Positions 46,623 through 59,068 are shown, counted from the stretch's first letter. The stretch is 64,000 nucleotides of DNA from Macrotis lagotis (GCF_037893015.1 NC_133658.1:253214518-253278517); one strand, 5' to 3'. A program made the numbers and translations. Notes: generated by a model from the letters alone, not told the origin.

Positions 46623-48075
46623 GTATGGTTCTTATTCTTTGTTATCAAAGAAGACCAAAATGATAAACACTATGTTTGAGACAAATATCAGTGTATCCAA
46701 CTGTGGCTGATCAGACCAATACAAGCTTGGAAGGCACTACCACAGGTTGGGCACAAATAGTCCATGTGAACACCTGGGATGGGTACTCTAAACTTATTGA
46801 TGTCATGTTTCCTTTGAGCTGCTTCAATTCTGCCTTCCTCAAAGAGTACAGCACCTTCTCTGATGAGGGCATACCATGCTAGATGGTCCTGTGCCAGTAT
46901 CTCCCATGCTATACAATCAATTCTAAAGTTCTTCAATGAGACCTTCAGAGTATCTCAGTATCACTTCTTCTGACCCCCTTGTGAGCACTTGCCCAAGTGT
47001 ACATCTGGCATTCTAACATTGTGTTCAACCCATCATAGTTGCACTCTTCATAGTAACTCTGGAATGCTAGGTAGTTTAGCTTAAGAAAGGACCTCAGTAT
47101 CTGGTATCTTCTGCCAGGTGATCTTCAGAATCTTCCTAAGACAATTTAAATGGAAGCAAATCAATTTCCTGACATGACACTGGTAGGCTGTCCAGGTTTC
47201 ATAAGCATATAGCAGCAATGAGGTCACGCATGGCTCTCTAGACCTTTAATTTGGTAGTCAGTAGAGTACAAGTTCTGCCCCATACTTTCTTTTGGAGCCT
47301 CGTAAATACTGAGCTAGCTCTGGCAATGCAAGTGTCAACCTCATTGTCAATGTGTACCTCCTTAAAAAAGGACACTGTGAACTTATCCATAGTACTCAAA
47401 ACTTCTCCATTTGCTGTAATCAATGGTTCCACATATGGGCACCTTTGTTTTCTCAGTGTTAATTGTTAGACCAAAACACAAACACAAGCAGCAGAGAATC
47501 AATCTATACTTTGTTACATCTCAGCTTCAGAGGGTGCATTGAGTGCACAGTCATCTGTAAACGAAAGGTTGTGCACCAATGCTCCACCCATGTTGGTCTT
47601 GCCTTGTAGCCTTTTCAAGTTAAAGAAATTGCCATCAGTGCGGTAGCTGACCTTGAGGCCATGGGCATACTCATTGAAGGTGTTTGATAACATGACTGAA
47701 AACAACATGCTAGAAAGTATGGGAGCAAGGACACATCCTTGTTTTACTCCATTGGTGACTGGGAAATCATGAGAGCATCATCCATTATCCCAGGCATGCA
47801 TACCATTATGGAACTGATGTACAATACTGATGAACTTCTACAGGTAACCAAAGTTTTGACATAATTTTCCATAAACCCTCATGACTTATGGTATCAGAGG
47901 CCTTAGTCAGATCTACAAATGTTGTATACAGATCTCTGCATTTTACCTGGAGTTGTCAGGCAGCAAACACCATATCAATGGTTCCTCTACCCTTTCTAAA
48001 GCCACACTTGCTCTCAGGAAGGTGACAAACATCCAGGTTTTAAGAATTACACTGGTTAATTCCTAATTCAAGGAA
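46623..48075 (-). pseudogene. 3' segment of the RTE-like LINE: RT core and C-terminal finger
   Basis: Pieces of one frame survive at 47,514-47,708 (catalytic region; the usual tyrosine-Ala-Asp-Asp box reads FTDD), 47,238-47,432 and 46,688-46,936 (C-terminal finger CPTCGSAF...H). Stops and shifts separate them. Confidence 0.75.
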
Positions 48076-49907
48076 GGGGCTAGAAATGGTACCCTAAAAA
48101 TTGTCTGCTTACCCAATGGCCTGATTACCATGGCAGGCAAGTGCAGTCAAGACAAAAAAAAATCTATGAAAACTCCTTCAAAGATTCCATTTGCCATCAG
48201 TGCATGGAACATACACACACTCATAGACAACACAAGATCCAACAGACATAAACGACAAACAGCAGATATGGTATCCAAATAGCAGCCCTGAGTGAAACAA
48301 GGTTGGCAAATGAAGGCCAGATTACTGAAGTTGGAACTAGATATACATTTTTCTGGAGTGGTTGAAGTGAAAATGAATACTGTGAAGCTGGGGTAGATTT
48401 TCAATAAAAACTAATCTAGTCAACATTCTGGAATGCCTACCAAAGAGAGTGAATGTCAGACTCATGACAATGAGATTGCCATTTCCAAGAAAGTTCCATG
48501 CCATCAGCATCATTGCCTATGACAAACCATGACAAACACTGATGAAATTAAAGAAAAATTTTATAAAGACCTGGAGACCCTTATCATCAATGTACCAAAA
48601 GAAGATAAGCTTATAATTCTGGGTGACTTTAATGCTAGAGTAGGCTCAGATTACCAAACCTGGAAGGAAGTCCTTGGGAGGAATGGAGTTGGAAACTGCA
48701 ACAGCAATGGTCATCTTCTACTGCAGACTTGTGCATCTCATGACCTTCTCATCATAAACATTGTCTTCTGCTTACCTAAATGCAATAAAACTTCCTGGAT
48801 GCACCCTCGTAGCAAACACTGACACCTTTTAGACTATGTGATTGTAAAGAGAAGAGACAAAGAGGCTGTGAGAGTGACAAGGTCAATGTGTGGTGCAGAG
48901 TGCTGGACTGATCACAAGCTCATCCTCTCTAAGCTAAATATTCACATTCAACTAAAATGGTGGCCCCAAGGCAAAGTGACTACTAGAAGAATTAATGTCA
49001 AGAGAATAAAAATGTTTCTCTGAGCAGGAACAGTTTATTACTAACTTGGAGGGAAAACTGAGCCAACGTACAGTTGACAACAGTGGAACAGAAAAGGAGT
49101 GTGCCACTTTCAGAGGTCTGGTATACAGCACTGCATTTACTCATTTGGGCCAGAACACTCACAAACACCAAGACCAGTTTGATGAAAATGATGGGGAAAT
49201 ACAGAGGCTGCTAAAAAAAAAAAATCTAAGAACTCCATGAGGTTTACCAGCAGGATAGTTCATCCATTTCTAGGAAGGAAGCATTTAATTCCATTAAAAG
49301 TAAAGTCCAAGTGAAGCTGAGAGATGCAAGACTCTTGGTTCAGTAAGAAGGCAGATGAAATTCAATTTTATGCAGATAGTGACAAACTAAAATGCTTTAA
49401 TGTTGCCCTGAAGGCTACAGACATATAGTGCATCTCAATTCTTCAGTGCTAATGGATCCACATTGATTAACGATAAGGACTTGATCCTAGAAAGATAGGT
49501 TGAACACTTCTATAGTGTTCTTAACAATCCATCATCAATCAATGTAGAAGCCATTGACTGCTTCCTCAAGTTGAAGTCAATCAGTCTCTAGCTGAAGCTC
49601 TATCTGAAGAAGAGGTTTTGAATGCTATAAGGCTCCTTTCTAATGGCAAAGCACCTGGTGCTGATTCTATTTCAGATGAGATCTACAAGGTGGAGGGTCC
49701 ATTGCTCATCCAAAAACTGACCGAAATTTTCCATGTCATGTGACACGAAGAGGTTATCCCCCAGGAATTCAAAGATGCCTCCATCATTCATTTCTTTAAA
49801 GGTAAAGGGAATAGATTGTCCTATGACAATCACAGAGGTATTTCTCCTTTAGTCCTTGCTGGTAAGATTCTTGCCAGAGTACTTCTCACTAGACTTGATC
49901 CTTCACC
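48076..49907 (+). pseudogene. Inverted 5' segment of the RTE-like LINE: endonuclease and RT start
   Basis: The longest surviving piece is at 48,529-48,822, an AP-endonuclease fragment with the GDFNARVG core and Asn/His-rich continuation. It carries several in-frame stops before and after. Relative to the 3' half it lies on the opposite strand. Confidence 0.8.
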
Positions 49908-49985
49908 CTCAATGGATAGTGACTGGAGGAAGGGAGATGATTCAGAATTCAAAAATTTTAAATGTATGTTGGCATAAATTTTGAT
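49908..49985 (+). mobile_element. L1 3' end, right part
   Basis: It continues the L1 3' end that stopped at 46,622: 'ggaggaagggagatgattca' then 'attcaaaaattttaaatg'. Confidence 0.65.
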
Positions 49986-50140
49986 CAGGCAGAGAAAATC
50001 ACCATTTTAAGGGCTCTCTTCCATAGATAACATCTAAGTTCCATCTCAGCTCAAAAGTAAAGAATCTATGTTTCTATTCAATTCTATTTAATTTAAATTT
50101 CTAATTTAATTCATATAGAATGTTTTGCAGTTCATCCTCC

Positions 50141-50296
50141 ATTTGTTTTTTTTTTTTAGGTTTTTTTGCAAGGCAATGGGGTTAAGTGGCTTGCCCAAGG
50201 CCACACAGCTAGGTAATTTATTAAGTGTCTGAGGTCAGATTTGAACTCAGGTACTCCTGACTCCAGGGTCAGTGCTCTATCCATTAGCTGCCCCAA
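50141..50296 (-). mobile_element. CORE-SINE, antisense
   Basis: It runs from 'tttttttttaggtttttttg' to 'ccattagctgcccc', with a small deletion near its head. Confidence 0.9.
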
Positions 50297-50414
50297 TTCA
50301 ACCCCTATTTGAAAAGAAATAGCCATCCCTCAAGGAAGGAAGTAAAGACAAGAGAAAAAAAAATCCAATCCAATACAGTCAATGAACATTTCTTAAAAAA
50401 AATTTACCTAATAG

Positions 50415-50572
50415 GGGCAGCTAGGTGGCGTAGTGGATAAAGCACCAGCCTTGGAGTCAGCAGTACCTCGGTTCAAGTCCAGTCTCAGACACTTAATAAT
50501 TACATAGCTGTGTGGCCTTGGGCAAGCCACTTAATCCCGTTTGCCTTGCAAAAACCTAAAAAAAAAAATTTA
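50415..50572 (+). mobile_element. CORE-SINE inserted in copy B
   Basis: Full-length young copy. 'aaaatttacctaata' flanks it exactly on both sides. It is absent from copy A. Confidence 0.95.
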
Positions 50573-50579
50573 CCTAATA

Positions 50580-50660
50580 TATGTGGATATATAAATATAT
50601 ATACATATATATATATGTATATATATACATACACACACACACATACACACACATATATGG
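50580..50660. repeat. (TA)n / (CA)n simple repeat
   Basis: TA-rich then CA-rich units; the counterpart in copy A (13,270-13,305) is shorter. Confidence 0.85.
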
Positions 50661-50984
50661 CTCTGGACTCAGCAAAAGGAACACCAAGACAAAATGAAAA
50701 ATAAATACTGCTCTCAAGGAGGGATACTGCACAGATACAAACTTACTTATCCATCAAATTGGCTTAGTTATCATTCTCCATATAGGAAATCCTATCTCCT
50801 GCCTCCATATCCTTTGTACAGACTTCCCTTCCTACCTCCATCATTTTGTATTGATCTTTTATATATTATATGAGCATGAATTTAGAAGGCATTTCAGAAG
50901 TCATTTGGTTCAACTTCCTCCTTTTACAGGTTAGGAAATTGAGACCCAAAGACATCAAGTAATTTACCCAAGGACAGATAGGTA

Positions 50985-51145
50985 AAATAGGTGCAGTGGA
51001 TAGAGCTCCAGGGCAAAAGTCAGGAAGATTCATCTATAAGAGTTCAAATCTAGTCTCAGACACTTACTTGCTATATGATCCCGAGCAATTCATTTAACCC
51101 TGTTTGCCTCAGTTTCCTCATCTATAAAATAAAATAGAGAAATAA
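50985..51145 (+). repeat. Older CORE-SINE/MIR-like copy
   Basis: 'gtgcagtggatagagctcca', 'tcaaatctagtctcagacac', then 'gcctcagtttcctcatctat', the MIR-like tail missing from the young SINEs. Confidence 0.75.
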
Positions 51146-52340
51146 ATGATAATCTACTCCAGTGTCTTTGCCAAGAAAACACAGATCACCTAAAGTCAGA
51201 AATTACCTAAATGCAATAACTTCTCTGGACCATGAATTTCTCCAACACAAATTGGGAATTATCATTCTGGGCCTGTCACCTCAGAGGATTTTTGTCTTGA
51301 TTAAATATCTATCTTATCTATAAATACATACATATACAGATCTCTGTTTTGTTCCTAGCAGATAGAAAAATAAAAAAACTTGAGATTTAAATCAAAGGTC
51401 TCTGATTCCCAATCTAACACTCTTTGCATTGCACCACTCAGGACTTTGAACATCTATTTACTACACACACACAAACACACACACCTCACTAAGGAAGATT
51501 ATTTTGACAGCTATATATATGGACATTAGAGATGTGAAGGAGTAGAATCTAAAAGTCCAACTAGGAGCCTGCTGCAATAATTCAAGTAAGAGAAGATAAA
51601 GGTGAAATAAAGATGATGGCAATGTAAATGGAAAGAAGTGGCCAGACACAAGAGATACACTATAAAGGGAAAATTAACGAGACCTGGAAAATGAATAATA
51701 ATGATCACTCACATTTATACTGTGCGGTAGGAGGAGTATTATTATTCCCATTTTAAAGATAAGGACACTGAAGTCCAGAGAATGAAGTAAGTTGACAAAG
51801 ATCACACAGCTGGTCAGTGGCAGAGTCAGAATTCAGAGTTACAACTAGAAGGAATCTTAGAGCTCATCTCATCCAATATTCTCATTTTACAGAGAAAGAA
51901 ACTGAAGCCCCAAAAAAGAACTGTGTCCAGCATAATACAGAGTTAATGACAAATTTGGGAGAAGGGGGAGTTGAAGAGCAGGGCACTTAATTTATCAGTC
52001 TCTTCCCTCCTACTCCAATGCCAACTCTACTGCATGATTCTAAGGTCCTGAATCCCAGTCTGGTGCTCTTGCTACTCCAGTGAAGAGCAGCCCCATGGCC
52101 ATGCTAAGGCTGGAGAACTCAGCTCTTTGTCAGCTCCTCTTACATTTGGCTATCAGTGAGGTTCTATCTGGGAGACTTGATTCTGACTGACTTGGACTCT
52201 GACTGAACTTCCCTCCCTCCCTATTCTTCTTTCTAATTACCACCATTGCCTTTGCTTCACATTTTTATTAGATTGGCACAAGAAGAGGCTTTCTCTGGGT
52301 CACGGACAGTAGCCACCACTTTGTGACAGATAGCTGTTGA

Positions 52341-52554
52341 CCTATTCTACTCTGTCCAGACAAGCAGGGAGAAGAGGTGATAACAAGACTACAAGTGCAC
52401 ACCTAGGAAGACCCAGGATCAAATCCAGCCTTTTCCATCCTCCACACTGCTCTTCATTCTCAGGGGGACTGTGGACAATTACTGCTTTGGATCTCAGAAT
52501 TCTTGTGAGCATAATAATAAGGTTGGACTAGATTGTAAGACTATAGATACAGAA
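52341..52554. other. Spacer between the two parts of copy B
   Basis: Only weakly similar to copy A ('agacaagcagggagaagag' with 'gataggcaaggagcagag'). A MIR-tail-like piece lies near 52,480-52,560. Confidence 0.4.
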
Positions 52555-52999
52555 CTTTGTAATATGATCTCTAAAAGCTCTTTCAGTTTACAATCCTATG
52601 GTTTGATATTCCCTGACTCCTAATGACTTCATTACTTTATTGCCAACAACAGGTTTGGTTTTTTAAATCATAATTAAAATATATATCTACTGCACTTGGG
52701 TCACTGGCATAATATCAATAATTACTCTTGAAAAACACCAATAGTATATCATCTAGGGCATACAGAATGACAGTGATAACCTGAAGCACTCAGTGTAAGC
52801 AATCACAAGATAATAATACCAAGAGGGTTTTCCCTTTTGGAATGGAAATATCTTTTAGCCAAGGGTGAGATAACTGGAACAGAAAATTGGGCACTTTCTA
52901 CCCATTAGGGACAACTTTGGTTCTATTCTTTGGTCAGGAAGACCTGAATTCAAATCTGATCTCACCCAGGGCAAGCAATTTAACCTCCGTCAGCCTCAG

Positions 53000-53170
53000 A
53001 TAGGGCAGTTAAGTGGCACAGAATAGAGAGCACTGGTCCTGAGTTCAAATTCAAACTCTTGACACTTCTCAGTTGTGTGACTCAGGACAAGTCATCTAAC
53101 TCTGTTAACCTCAGTTTCCCCAACTATAAAATGGAGGTAATAATAGTACCCATCTCCCAGGATTTTTCTA
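53000..53170 (+). repeat. CORE-SINE/MIR-like copy
   Basis: 'agggcagttaagtggcacag', 'cagttgtgtgactcaggaca', then 'cctcagtttccccaactata'. Confidence 0.7.
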
Positions 53171-53233
53171 GGATAATGTTTATAAAGTATTTAGTACAAT
53201 GGCTGAAACATATATGAAGTCTAACTTTTAGCT

Positions 53234-53237
<4 letters not shown>

Positions 53238-53274
<37 letters not shown>
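53238..53274. repeat. (ATT)n microsatellite
   Basis: About 37 bases of ATT units, absent from copy A of the duplicated block. Confidence 0.95.
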
Positions 53275-53275
<1 letters not shown>

Positions 53276-53930
53276 ATCCAGCCAACTCTCCTAGGAAGAA
53301 TTTTCTTTTAAAACTTGAAGAGAGTGACACCATGTGGTTGAAGCCAATACTAAGTGACTTCTTATTAAACTTCTAGTTCCTGGTTCCCAAGTCTTTTTCA
53401 CCTTAATTCCGCATTTCTCTTCCACAAACAGTTATTATATTCAAGACATTATACTCAGCATTGTAGACACAAAGCAGAAAAACTGTAAAACATATACCCA
53501 GATGAAAATCAGACAAGACAGAGAGTGATGAGGACAAAGGAGAGATGTTAAGCAAAAATTAAGACAGATGTGACAAGGTGAGACTACTTCTAGATGGGAA
53601 GTTGAAAGAATAATGACTCATTTATGTAGAATTAATGTATATGTTCACATAAATTTACATTATATGTATAAATATATGTATGCATATAGATGTATGTGAG
53701 AATGTATGCATGCAAATACATACATATATATGTATATGTATGTATTTATAGATAGATAGTTATTTAATCAAGACAAAAATCCTCTGAGGTGATGGGCCCA
53801 GTATGATAATTCCCAATTTGTGTTGGAGAAATTCATAGTCCAGAGAAGCTGAGATTCATCTAGGGTTTCAGAGTTGGAATTCAAACCTATGTCTCTATTG
53901 TCTCCAAGTTCATTAACTCTTTCCACTATG

Positions 53931-55700
53931 TCACCTTGCTTCTCAGAGTTTTTTTGAGAATGACATCTAGGGATTTTGTCGACAGGAATGGAAGTCCTCG
54001 ATGACTTCAAGCTCTAAAGGTCTGAGATGCATCTAGATAGTCTAGATTTAGAGATTTAAGAGAATGTAAGAGTTAGATGGCTCCTTTGAATCTAGACCAC
54101 AGAATGTCACAGCTAGAAAGCCCTTCAGAATTATCTAATCCAAATGCTTCCTTTGTTAGATTCAGAAACTAGAATCCTAAAGTCAATAGTGACAGAACTT
54201 GAACTAGAATTCAAATCTCTAACCTGATTTTAATAAGCAATTATAGTTACTTTGTCATTGGAAGACCTATTGAACTAAGACTGCCATCATCCATTTTACA
54301 ATATCTGGGGCTTTTTCCTAACCAAAGTGTCTCATTTTTAGTCTGTTCTCATATAAAAGATCCTTTTTTTGCTTTATTTTAATTATCAGATCCTGAATAT
54401 CTTCTCAATAGGATAACCAAAGTTGAATGAAGGCTCTTAAACAAGAGTTCACATAGTTTCTGTAGAGAAAGTAAGAGATAAAAGATATTTTCTGTTTTAG
54501 TTACAATTTAAATTCCATCTTTGACATTAAAACCTGAGACAAGTCACATTACCCTTCCTAGATATACTTTGATTCTCTGTGTATGAAGTTCACAGATCAA
54601 ATTCATCAGTTTATAGTGAGGTAAACCTTTGTTTGAGGCTTTACATCTCCCTGTAAAGAATGTGGATTTACCCATCTGACCTCTTCTGTACTCCAAAAGG
54701 GAGATACTAGGTAGCAAAATCTTCATGGGAAAAAGATCATGTGGTCCCTGGAACCAGCAACAGACTAAAGTAATAACATGGGAGAAAAAGAGTCATACTT
54801 TACTTTTTTCTCCTAGTATAAATTATTTGGACAATTAGGTCCAATGAAAAGATGTCTACATTTCTAGAAACTATAAGTATATTTCCCTTCCATGCAAGCC
54901 CTCAGTGTAGTACCATAAAGCACAATGTTTACCTAGGTCTCTGAGATGAAAGTGAGACACATCAGAAAGTCAAAATTTGCCTCTCTAGAACCCCCAATAC
55001 ATTTTCCTTCTGGTGGAGTCCAAACCACAGGTGATTCTATGAGTCTGGAGAATTGCATGGGTCCTGGGAAGATAGGTGAGACTCACTTGAAAAGGGAAAA
55101 AAGTCAAGCAAACTATAAATGGACTGTTGTGAAACCTTTTTGTAGAGTTTTTTTGCATTCCCTATTGGATGAAAGACTGTGTTGTACCCATAGACATCAT
55201 TAACTTGGAATACTTCTACAGGAGCTGGGAACCCTTTGACTCTCATCCATGAAGACCTAGACATGAACTATTCAGACTTCAGTCAGAGATTTCTCAAAGA
55301 GAATTCTGGGTTGAGGCAACATGAGCCAAGGAAAGGTATTCTTTGGGCTAACCTCAAGTGAATCAAATCTAAGAAAGTTAGTTTGCAATGCTTGGCTATG
55401 TGTAAATTGGGGAATAAAAATATACTTCCTACTTTTTTCTGAATTAAGTACTTTGTAAACTAAAAAAAAATCTATGTTGAAAACTGTCATTATTATGACC
55501 AGCACGACCAGCATATCTTCAGATAATAATCTACAATGCTTTCTTTTCCAGGTTATAGCCAATGGTTAGGAGTCTGTTATCCCATAATTATAGCTTAAAA
55601 TGCTATTCCCTAAATGATTACCTTTCAATAACTCACAAGGTAGCTCAATTTACTTTTGCCTGCTCAAATCCTATCCTAGGATGCTAATCTTAGTAAGATT
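53931..55700. other. Intergenic sequence, no gene recognised
   Basis: A dispersed 'gaatgtcacagctagaaag' piece lies near 54,100. Nothing else is assignable; open frames on both strands near 54.9-55.6 kb lack family features. Confidence 0.4.
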
Positions 55701-55704
55701 AGTC

Positions 55705-56735
55705 TAGTATACAAGGCTCTCCATTCTCTGACCATACTCAAACTTTTCAGTTTTATCACCTGTTACCATACAAGGGAAGTCAAAGTTTATGGGATTAGTT
55801 AGTAGCAGAGGCTGGCAATAGTCAACAATTAATGCATTTACTAGCATACTATGGGCAACAATCTTTCTCCTAGTCTAAGGCAGTTTGCTAGATATAATCT
55901 TGCTAAGCTGGAATTTCTGGGCTAGCATTTACAGGTTTAACCATTGCATTTCTGTTTATAATGTGATGGTTCACGGAAAAGGCAAAGAGAAAGACAAAGT
56001 CATATGAGAGTTCTTTGAGACTGACTGAGAGAACAGTTTACATAGATCTGACATTTGTAGATAGATTTCCCATAATGTCTGTATTTCTGCTCAAGGAAAA
56101 GTCATATATTGGGCTGACATAAGGTTTCCTAGATATTAGACAAAAAAAAATACCAAGGATTTGGGGATTGATGACTTTGTCACAAAGTCAATGATAGCTG
56201 CATCTTTTCCAACATTTTATCAGTATTTTCCTCATCTTTTGGGTGTACCTATGTCAGACAATGCAGATACTAATAATTCCCATTTTTCCTTAGCACAAAT
56301 CCTCTGAGCTGGATGACTTTATATTGTCTATCCCCCCCCCCCCCAGTCACTATTTTGTAATCCCAATACAAACATTTTTCTTCCTCAGCTCTTGATCAGT
56401 TTTTTTTCCATTACCTGGAATGTCCTACTCTAAATAGTGACATGCCTACTTTTTGTTCAAGGATCATATTGTTTCCCCTTTCTTCCATGAAGCCTTCCTC
56501 TGACTAGCAATAATTATTCCTGTCCCTGAGCACCTAGGACTCATTATCTATATTAAGCAATCCATCATATGATACGATACAAAATTCTTGTATACATACT
56601 TTGTATTGTGACTTAATAATCTGTCATTTGACATTTTTATGTATTTACGCTTTATCTTAATAACTAGATTGCAAATTCCTTAAAAGTTTAGCACTTTCAA
56701 CCTAAAAATTTACTTTCAACCTAAGACTCTTCAAT
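55705..56735 (+). repeat. L2 LINE fragments
   Basis: L2 blocks at 55,705-55,790 ('aaggctctccattctctgac') and 56,390-56,735 ('ttacctggaatgtcctactc', 'atgaagccttcctctgacta', 'taactagattgcaaattcct') appear in the right order; the middle is unassigned. Confidence 0.6.
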
Positions 56736-56769
56736 TTAAAAATAGGGGCTGCTGAGATTTTAGTCCATA

Positions 56770-57015
56770 AGAAGGGAAACAAGCATTTATTAAGTGTTGA
56801 TATATGTCAGGCACCATGCTAAGCATTCTACAAATATTATCTCATTTGATCCTCATAACTCTGGAATCTCCACTTTATATTGAAACTGAGACAAACAGAT
56901 ATTAAAGTGACTTTCTAGGGCCACACAACTAGTAAGTATCTAAGGCTGGATTTGAATTCTGAACCTCTCGATTCTGGGTACAGTGGCTTTGTCTAGTGTA
57001 CCACCTAGTTGCTTG
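56770..57015 (-). repeat. MIR-like SINE, antisense
   Basis: 'ggcaccatgctaagcattct', 'tattatctcatttgatcctc', 'agggccacacaactagtaag', ending 'gtaccacctagttgc'. Confidence 0.75.
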
Positions 57016-57217
57016 TTTCCTGGAAAGCCTAAAGTTGCTGGGCAATGTGTTTAAAATATAGTCCTAGACTAGAAATAATGAGTAGACATTTCAGAGTGAT
57101 GAAGTTAGGCTTAACTTATGGGGGGAAATCATAATCAGAGCTATATAAAAACAGAACATGCTGTCTTGAGAAGTAGTAGGTTCACCTTTATTGGATATCT
57201 TTAAGAAAAGAATGGAT

Positions 57218-57375
57218 GGGGGCAGTCAGGAGGCACAGTGGTTCAGTGGATAGAGTACTGGCCTTGGAGTCAAGCGGACCTGAGTTCAAATCCAGACTCA
57301 GAAACTTAATAATTGCCTAGTTGTCTGACCTTGGGCAAGTCACTTAACCCCATTGCCTTAAATGAATAATTTTTT
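57218..57375 (+). mobile_element. CORE-SINE, sense
   Basis: 'ggggcagtcaggaggcacag' with a small internal repeat of 'cagtgg', then 'ttgggcaagtcacttaaccc'. Confidence 0.85.
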
Positions 57376-57384
57376 TTTTTAAAA

Positions 57385-58035
57385 AGCCTATCCTGAAAAA
57401 AAGGGTAAAAAACATCACTTGTACAAAAATATTCACAGCAGCCCTGTTTGTGGTGGCAAAGAATTGGAAATCAAGTAAATGTCCTTCAATTGGGGAATGG
57501 CTTAGCAAACTGTGGTATATGCATGTCATGGAAAACTATTGTTCTATTAGAAACCAGGAGGGATAGGAATTCAGGGAACCCTGGAGGGATTTGCATGAAC
57601 TGATGCTGAGTGAGATGAGCAGAACCAGAAAAACACTGTACACCCTAACAGCAACATGGGGGTGATGATCAACCTTGATGGACTAGCTCATTCCAACAGT
57701 GCAACAATCAGGAACAATTTGGGACTGTCTGCAATGGAGAATACCATTTGTATCCAGAGAAATAACTGGAGTTTGAAGAAAGACCAAGGACTATTCCCTT
57801 TAATTTAGAAAAAAATTTGATATCTTATTGTCTGATCTTGCTCTTATACTTTATGTTTCTTCCTTAAGGATATGATTTCTCTCTCATCACATTCAATTTG
57901 GATCCGTGTATACCACGGAAACAATGTAAAGACTGGCAAATTGCCTTCTGTGGAGGGTGGGGGGAGGGAAGTAAGATTAGGGGAAAAATTGTAAAACTCA
58001 AAATAAATAAAATCTTTATAATTCAAAAAAAAAAA
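57385..58035 (+). mobile_element. L1 3' end
   Basis: 'caaaaatattcacagcagcc', 'caattggggaatggcttagc', 'gatgagcagaaccagaaaaa', ending in 'ggtggggggagggaagtaag' and 'aaaataaataaaatctttat'. Same subfamily as 20,690-21,318. Confidence 0.8.
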
Positions 58036-58769
58036 TTTTTTAAAAAAAGAAAAGGCTAGCCCTGCCTGTGGAGCAGACCAGTGTACATATAGCTCTTAGA
58101 GACCTTAGACAAATTATTTTTAATTATTATTTTAAATTATTATTTAAGAATTTATATATAATAAAAATATATTTATAATAATTAAATAAATTGTTGTTAA
58201 ATAATTTTAAGTATTATTAATATTACTAAGACTCAGTTGTTTCATGCATGAAATGGAGATAAATTGATGCTAAGTAATTTCAGTAATTTTCTCTGGGATG
58301 GAAGAAGAATCAATAAAATTTCCTCCTTTTTACTTTTCCAGGGTTCTTTTCCTAGGAGACAAGAAGATCACCATCCATATTAGCAATATTTTACTCAAAC
58401 TTCACTTAACAGAAGCACCAGAGACTGAAGATAAACTATAGCAAAAGGTTAACGTTTGCAAGCTTCTCAAAGGCAAAGAATTAGTCTATAATGTTTTATT
58501 TGTCAAGACTGAACCTTCACTAAATATTAGCTGCTGCACTCAGACCTTAAATGCCTCAGTAGAGGGTAGAGTTGATATTGAGTTCTCTAAAACTTTCCTA
58601 GTAAAATGCAACATCTGTCAGATTCTACCAATCTGAAAAGGTTTCAAGTATGGCTTGGTAATAGATATGTGTTTGTTGTTTGTGGATCAACCAAGCTAAG
58701 TTGAAGAAAAAGTTCATTGTCAGAAGATGAAATTTCTTTTCATCCTTCTAAAGAGAAGGTATGGAATAG
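58036..58769. other. Intergenic, AT-rich then unassigned
   Basis: Almost pure A/T at about 58,110-58,215. No gene recognised. Confidence 0.4.
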
Positions 58770-58960
58770 TAAATAGAGTATAAGACTTGGAGACAGGAAG
58801 ATCTGGATTCAAATCCCACCTCAGACCATTACTGTGATGCTGGGCAAGTCACTTAACATCTCTGTGCCTGAGCTTCCTCATCTATGGAACTTGAGGTGGG
58901 ATTTGAAGAATTCTAATGTCCCTTCCACTTCTAAATCTATAATCCTATGATCTTATGAAT
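58770..58960 (+). repeat. MIR-like SINE, sense
   Basis: 'gacttggagacaggaagatc', 'gatgctgggcaagtcactta', 'gagcttcctcatctatgg', then 'cttccacttctaaatctata'. Confidence 0.75.
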
Positions 58961-59068
58961 TCATGATAATAGTTGTCTACTAATTTATGGAGGGTAGCTC
59001 CACAATGACTAAATCACAGATTCTTCAAAGTATGGAAGTCAAATGATATAGTGAAAGTTGATAGAGAG

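Larger units (their letters stand above)
46623..49907 (-). mobile_element. RTE-like LINE, near full length, 5' half inverted
   Basis: The minus strand from about 48,070 down to 46,623 encodes decayed reverse transcriptase (LPESKCGF, VDLTKA, FPVTNGVKQGCVLAP, FTDD) and a C-terminal CxxC-x12-HxxxH finger. The plus strand from about 48,080 to 49,907 encodes the 5' half: an AP-endonuclease domain (LGDFNARVGSD, SWMHPRSKH, CWTDHKLI) and the start of the reverse transcriptase (a degraded GKAPGADSI-like segment, then KILARVLL). The two halves meet tail-to-head as in 5' inversion by twin priming. 'ctcaatgg' borders both ends. Many stop codons and frameshifts are present, so it is dead. Total length about 3.3 kb suits an RTE. 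Exact family is not determined. Confidence 0.8.
50300..52340 (+). repeat. Duplicated block, copy B, first part
   Basis: Direct-orientation counterpart of 13,150-15,390, about 37 kb away. It carries two SINE-type insertions of its own (50,415 and about 50,985) and a shortened CA repeat (51,462-51,485). The best-matching part is about 51,985-52,110. No gene. Confidence 0.8.
52555..53930 (+). repeat. Duplicated block, copy B, second part
   Basis: Counterpart of 18,700-19,665, with an added MIR-like element at about 52,930-53,170, an (ATT)n microsatellite at 53,238-53,274 and a TA/TG-rich stretch at about 53,630-53,760. The perfect match 'gtgacaccatgtggttgaag' lies at 53,325. Confidence 0.75.

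Noticed and set aside
48529..49240. Possible host gene with an endonuclease domain
   Set aside because: The sequence fits the endonuclease of an RTE-like LINE, is broken by stops, and lies within a flanked insertion; it is not a host gene.
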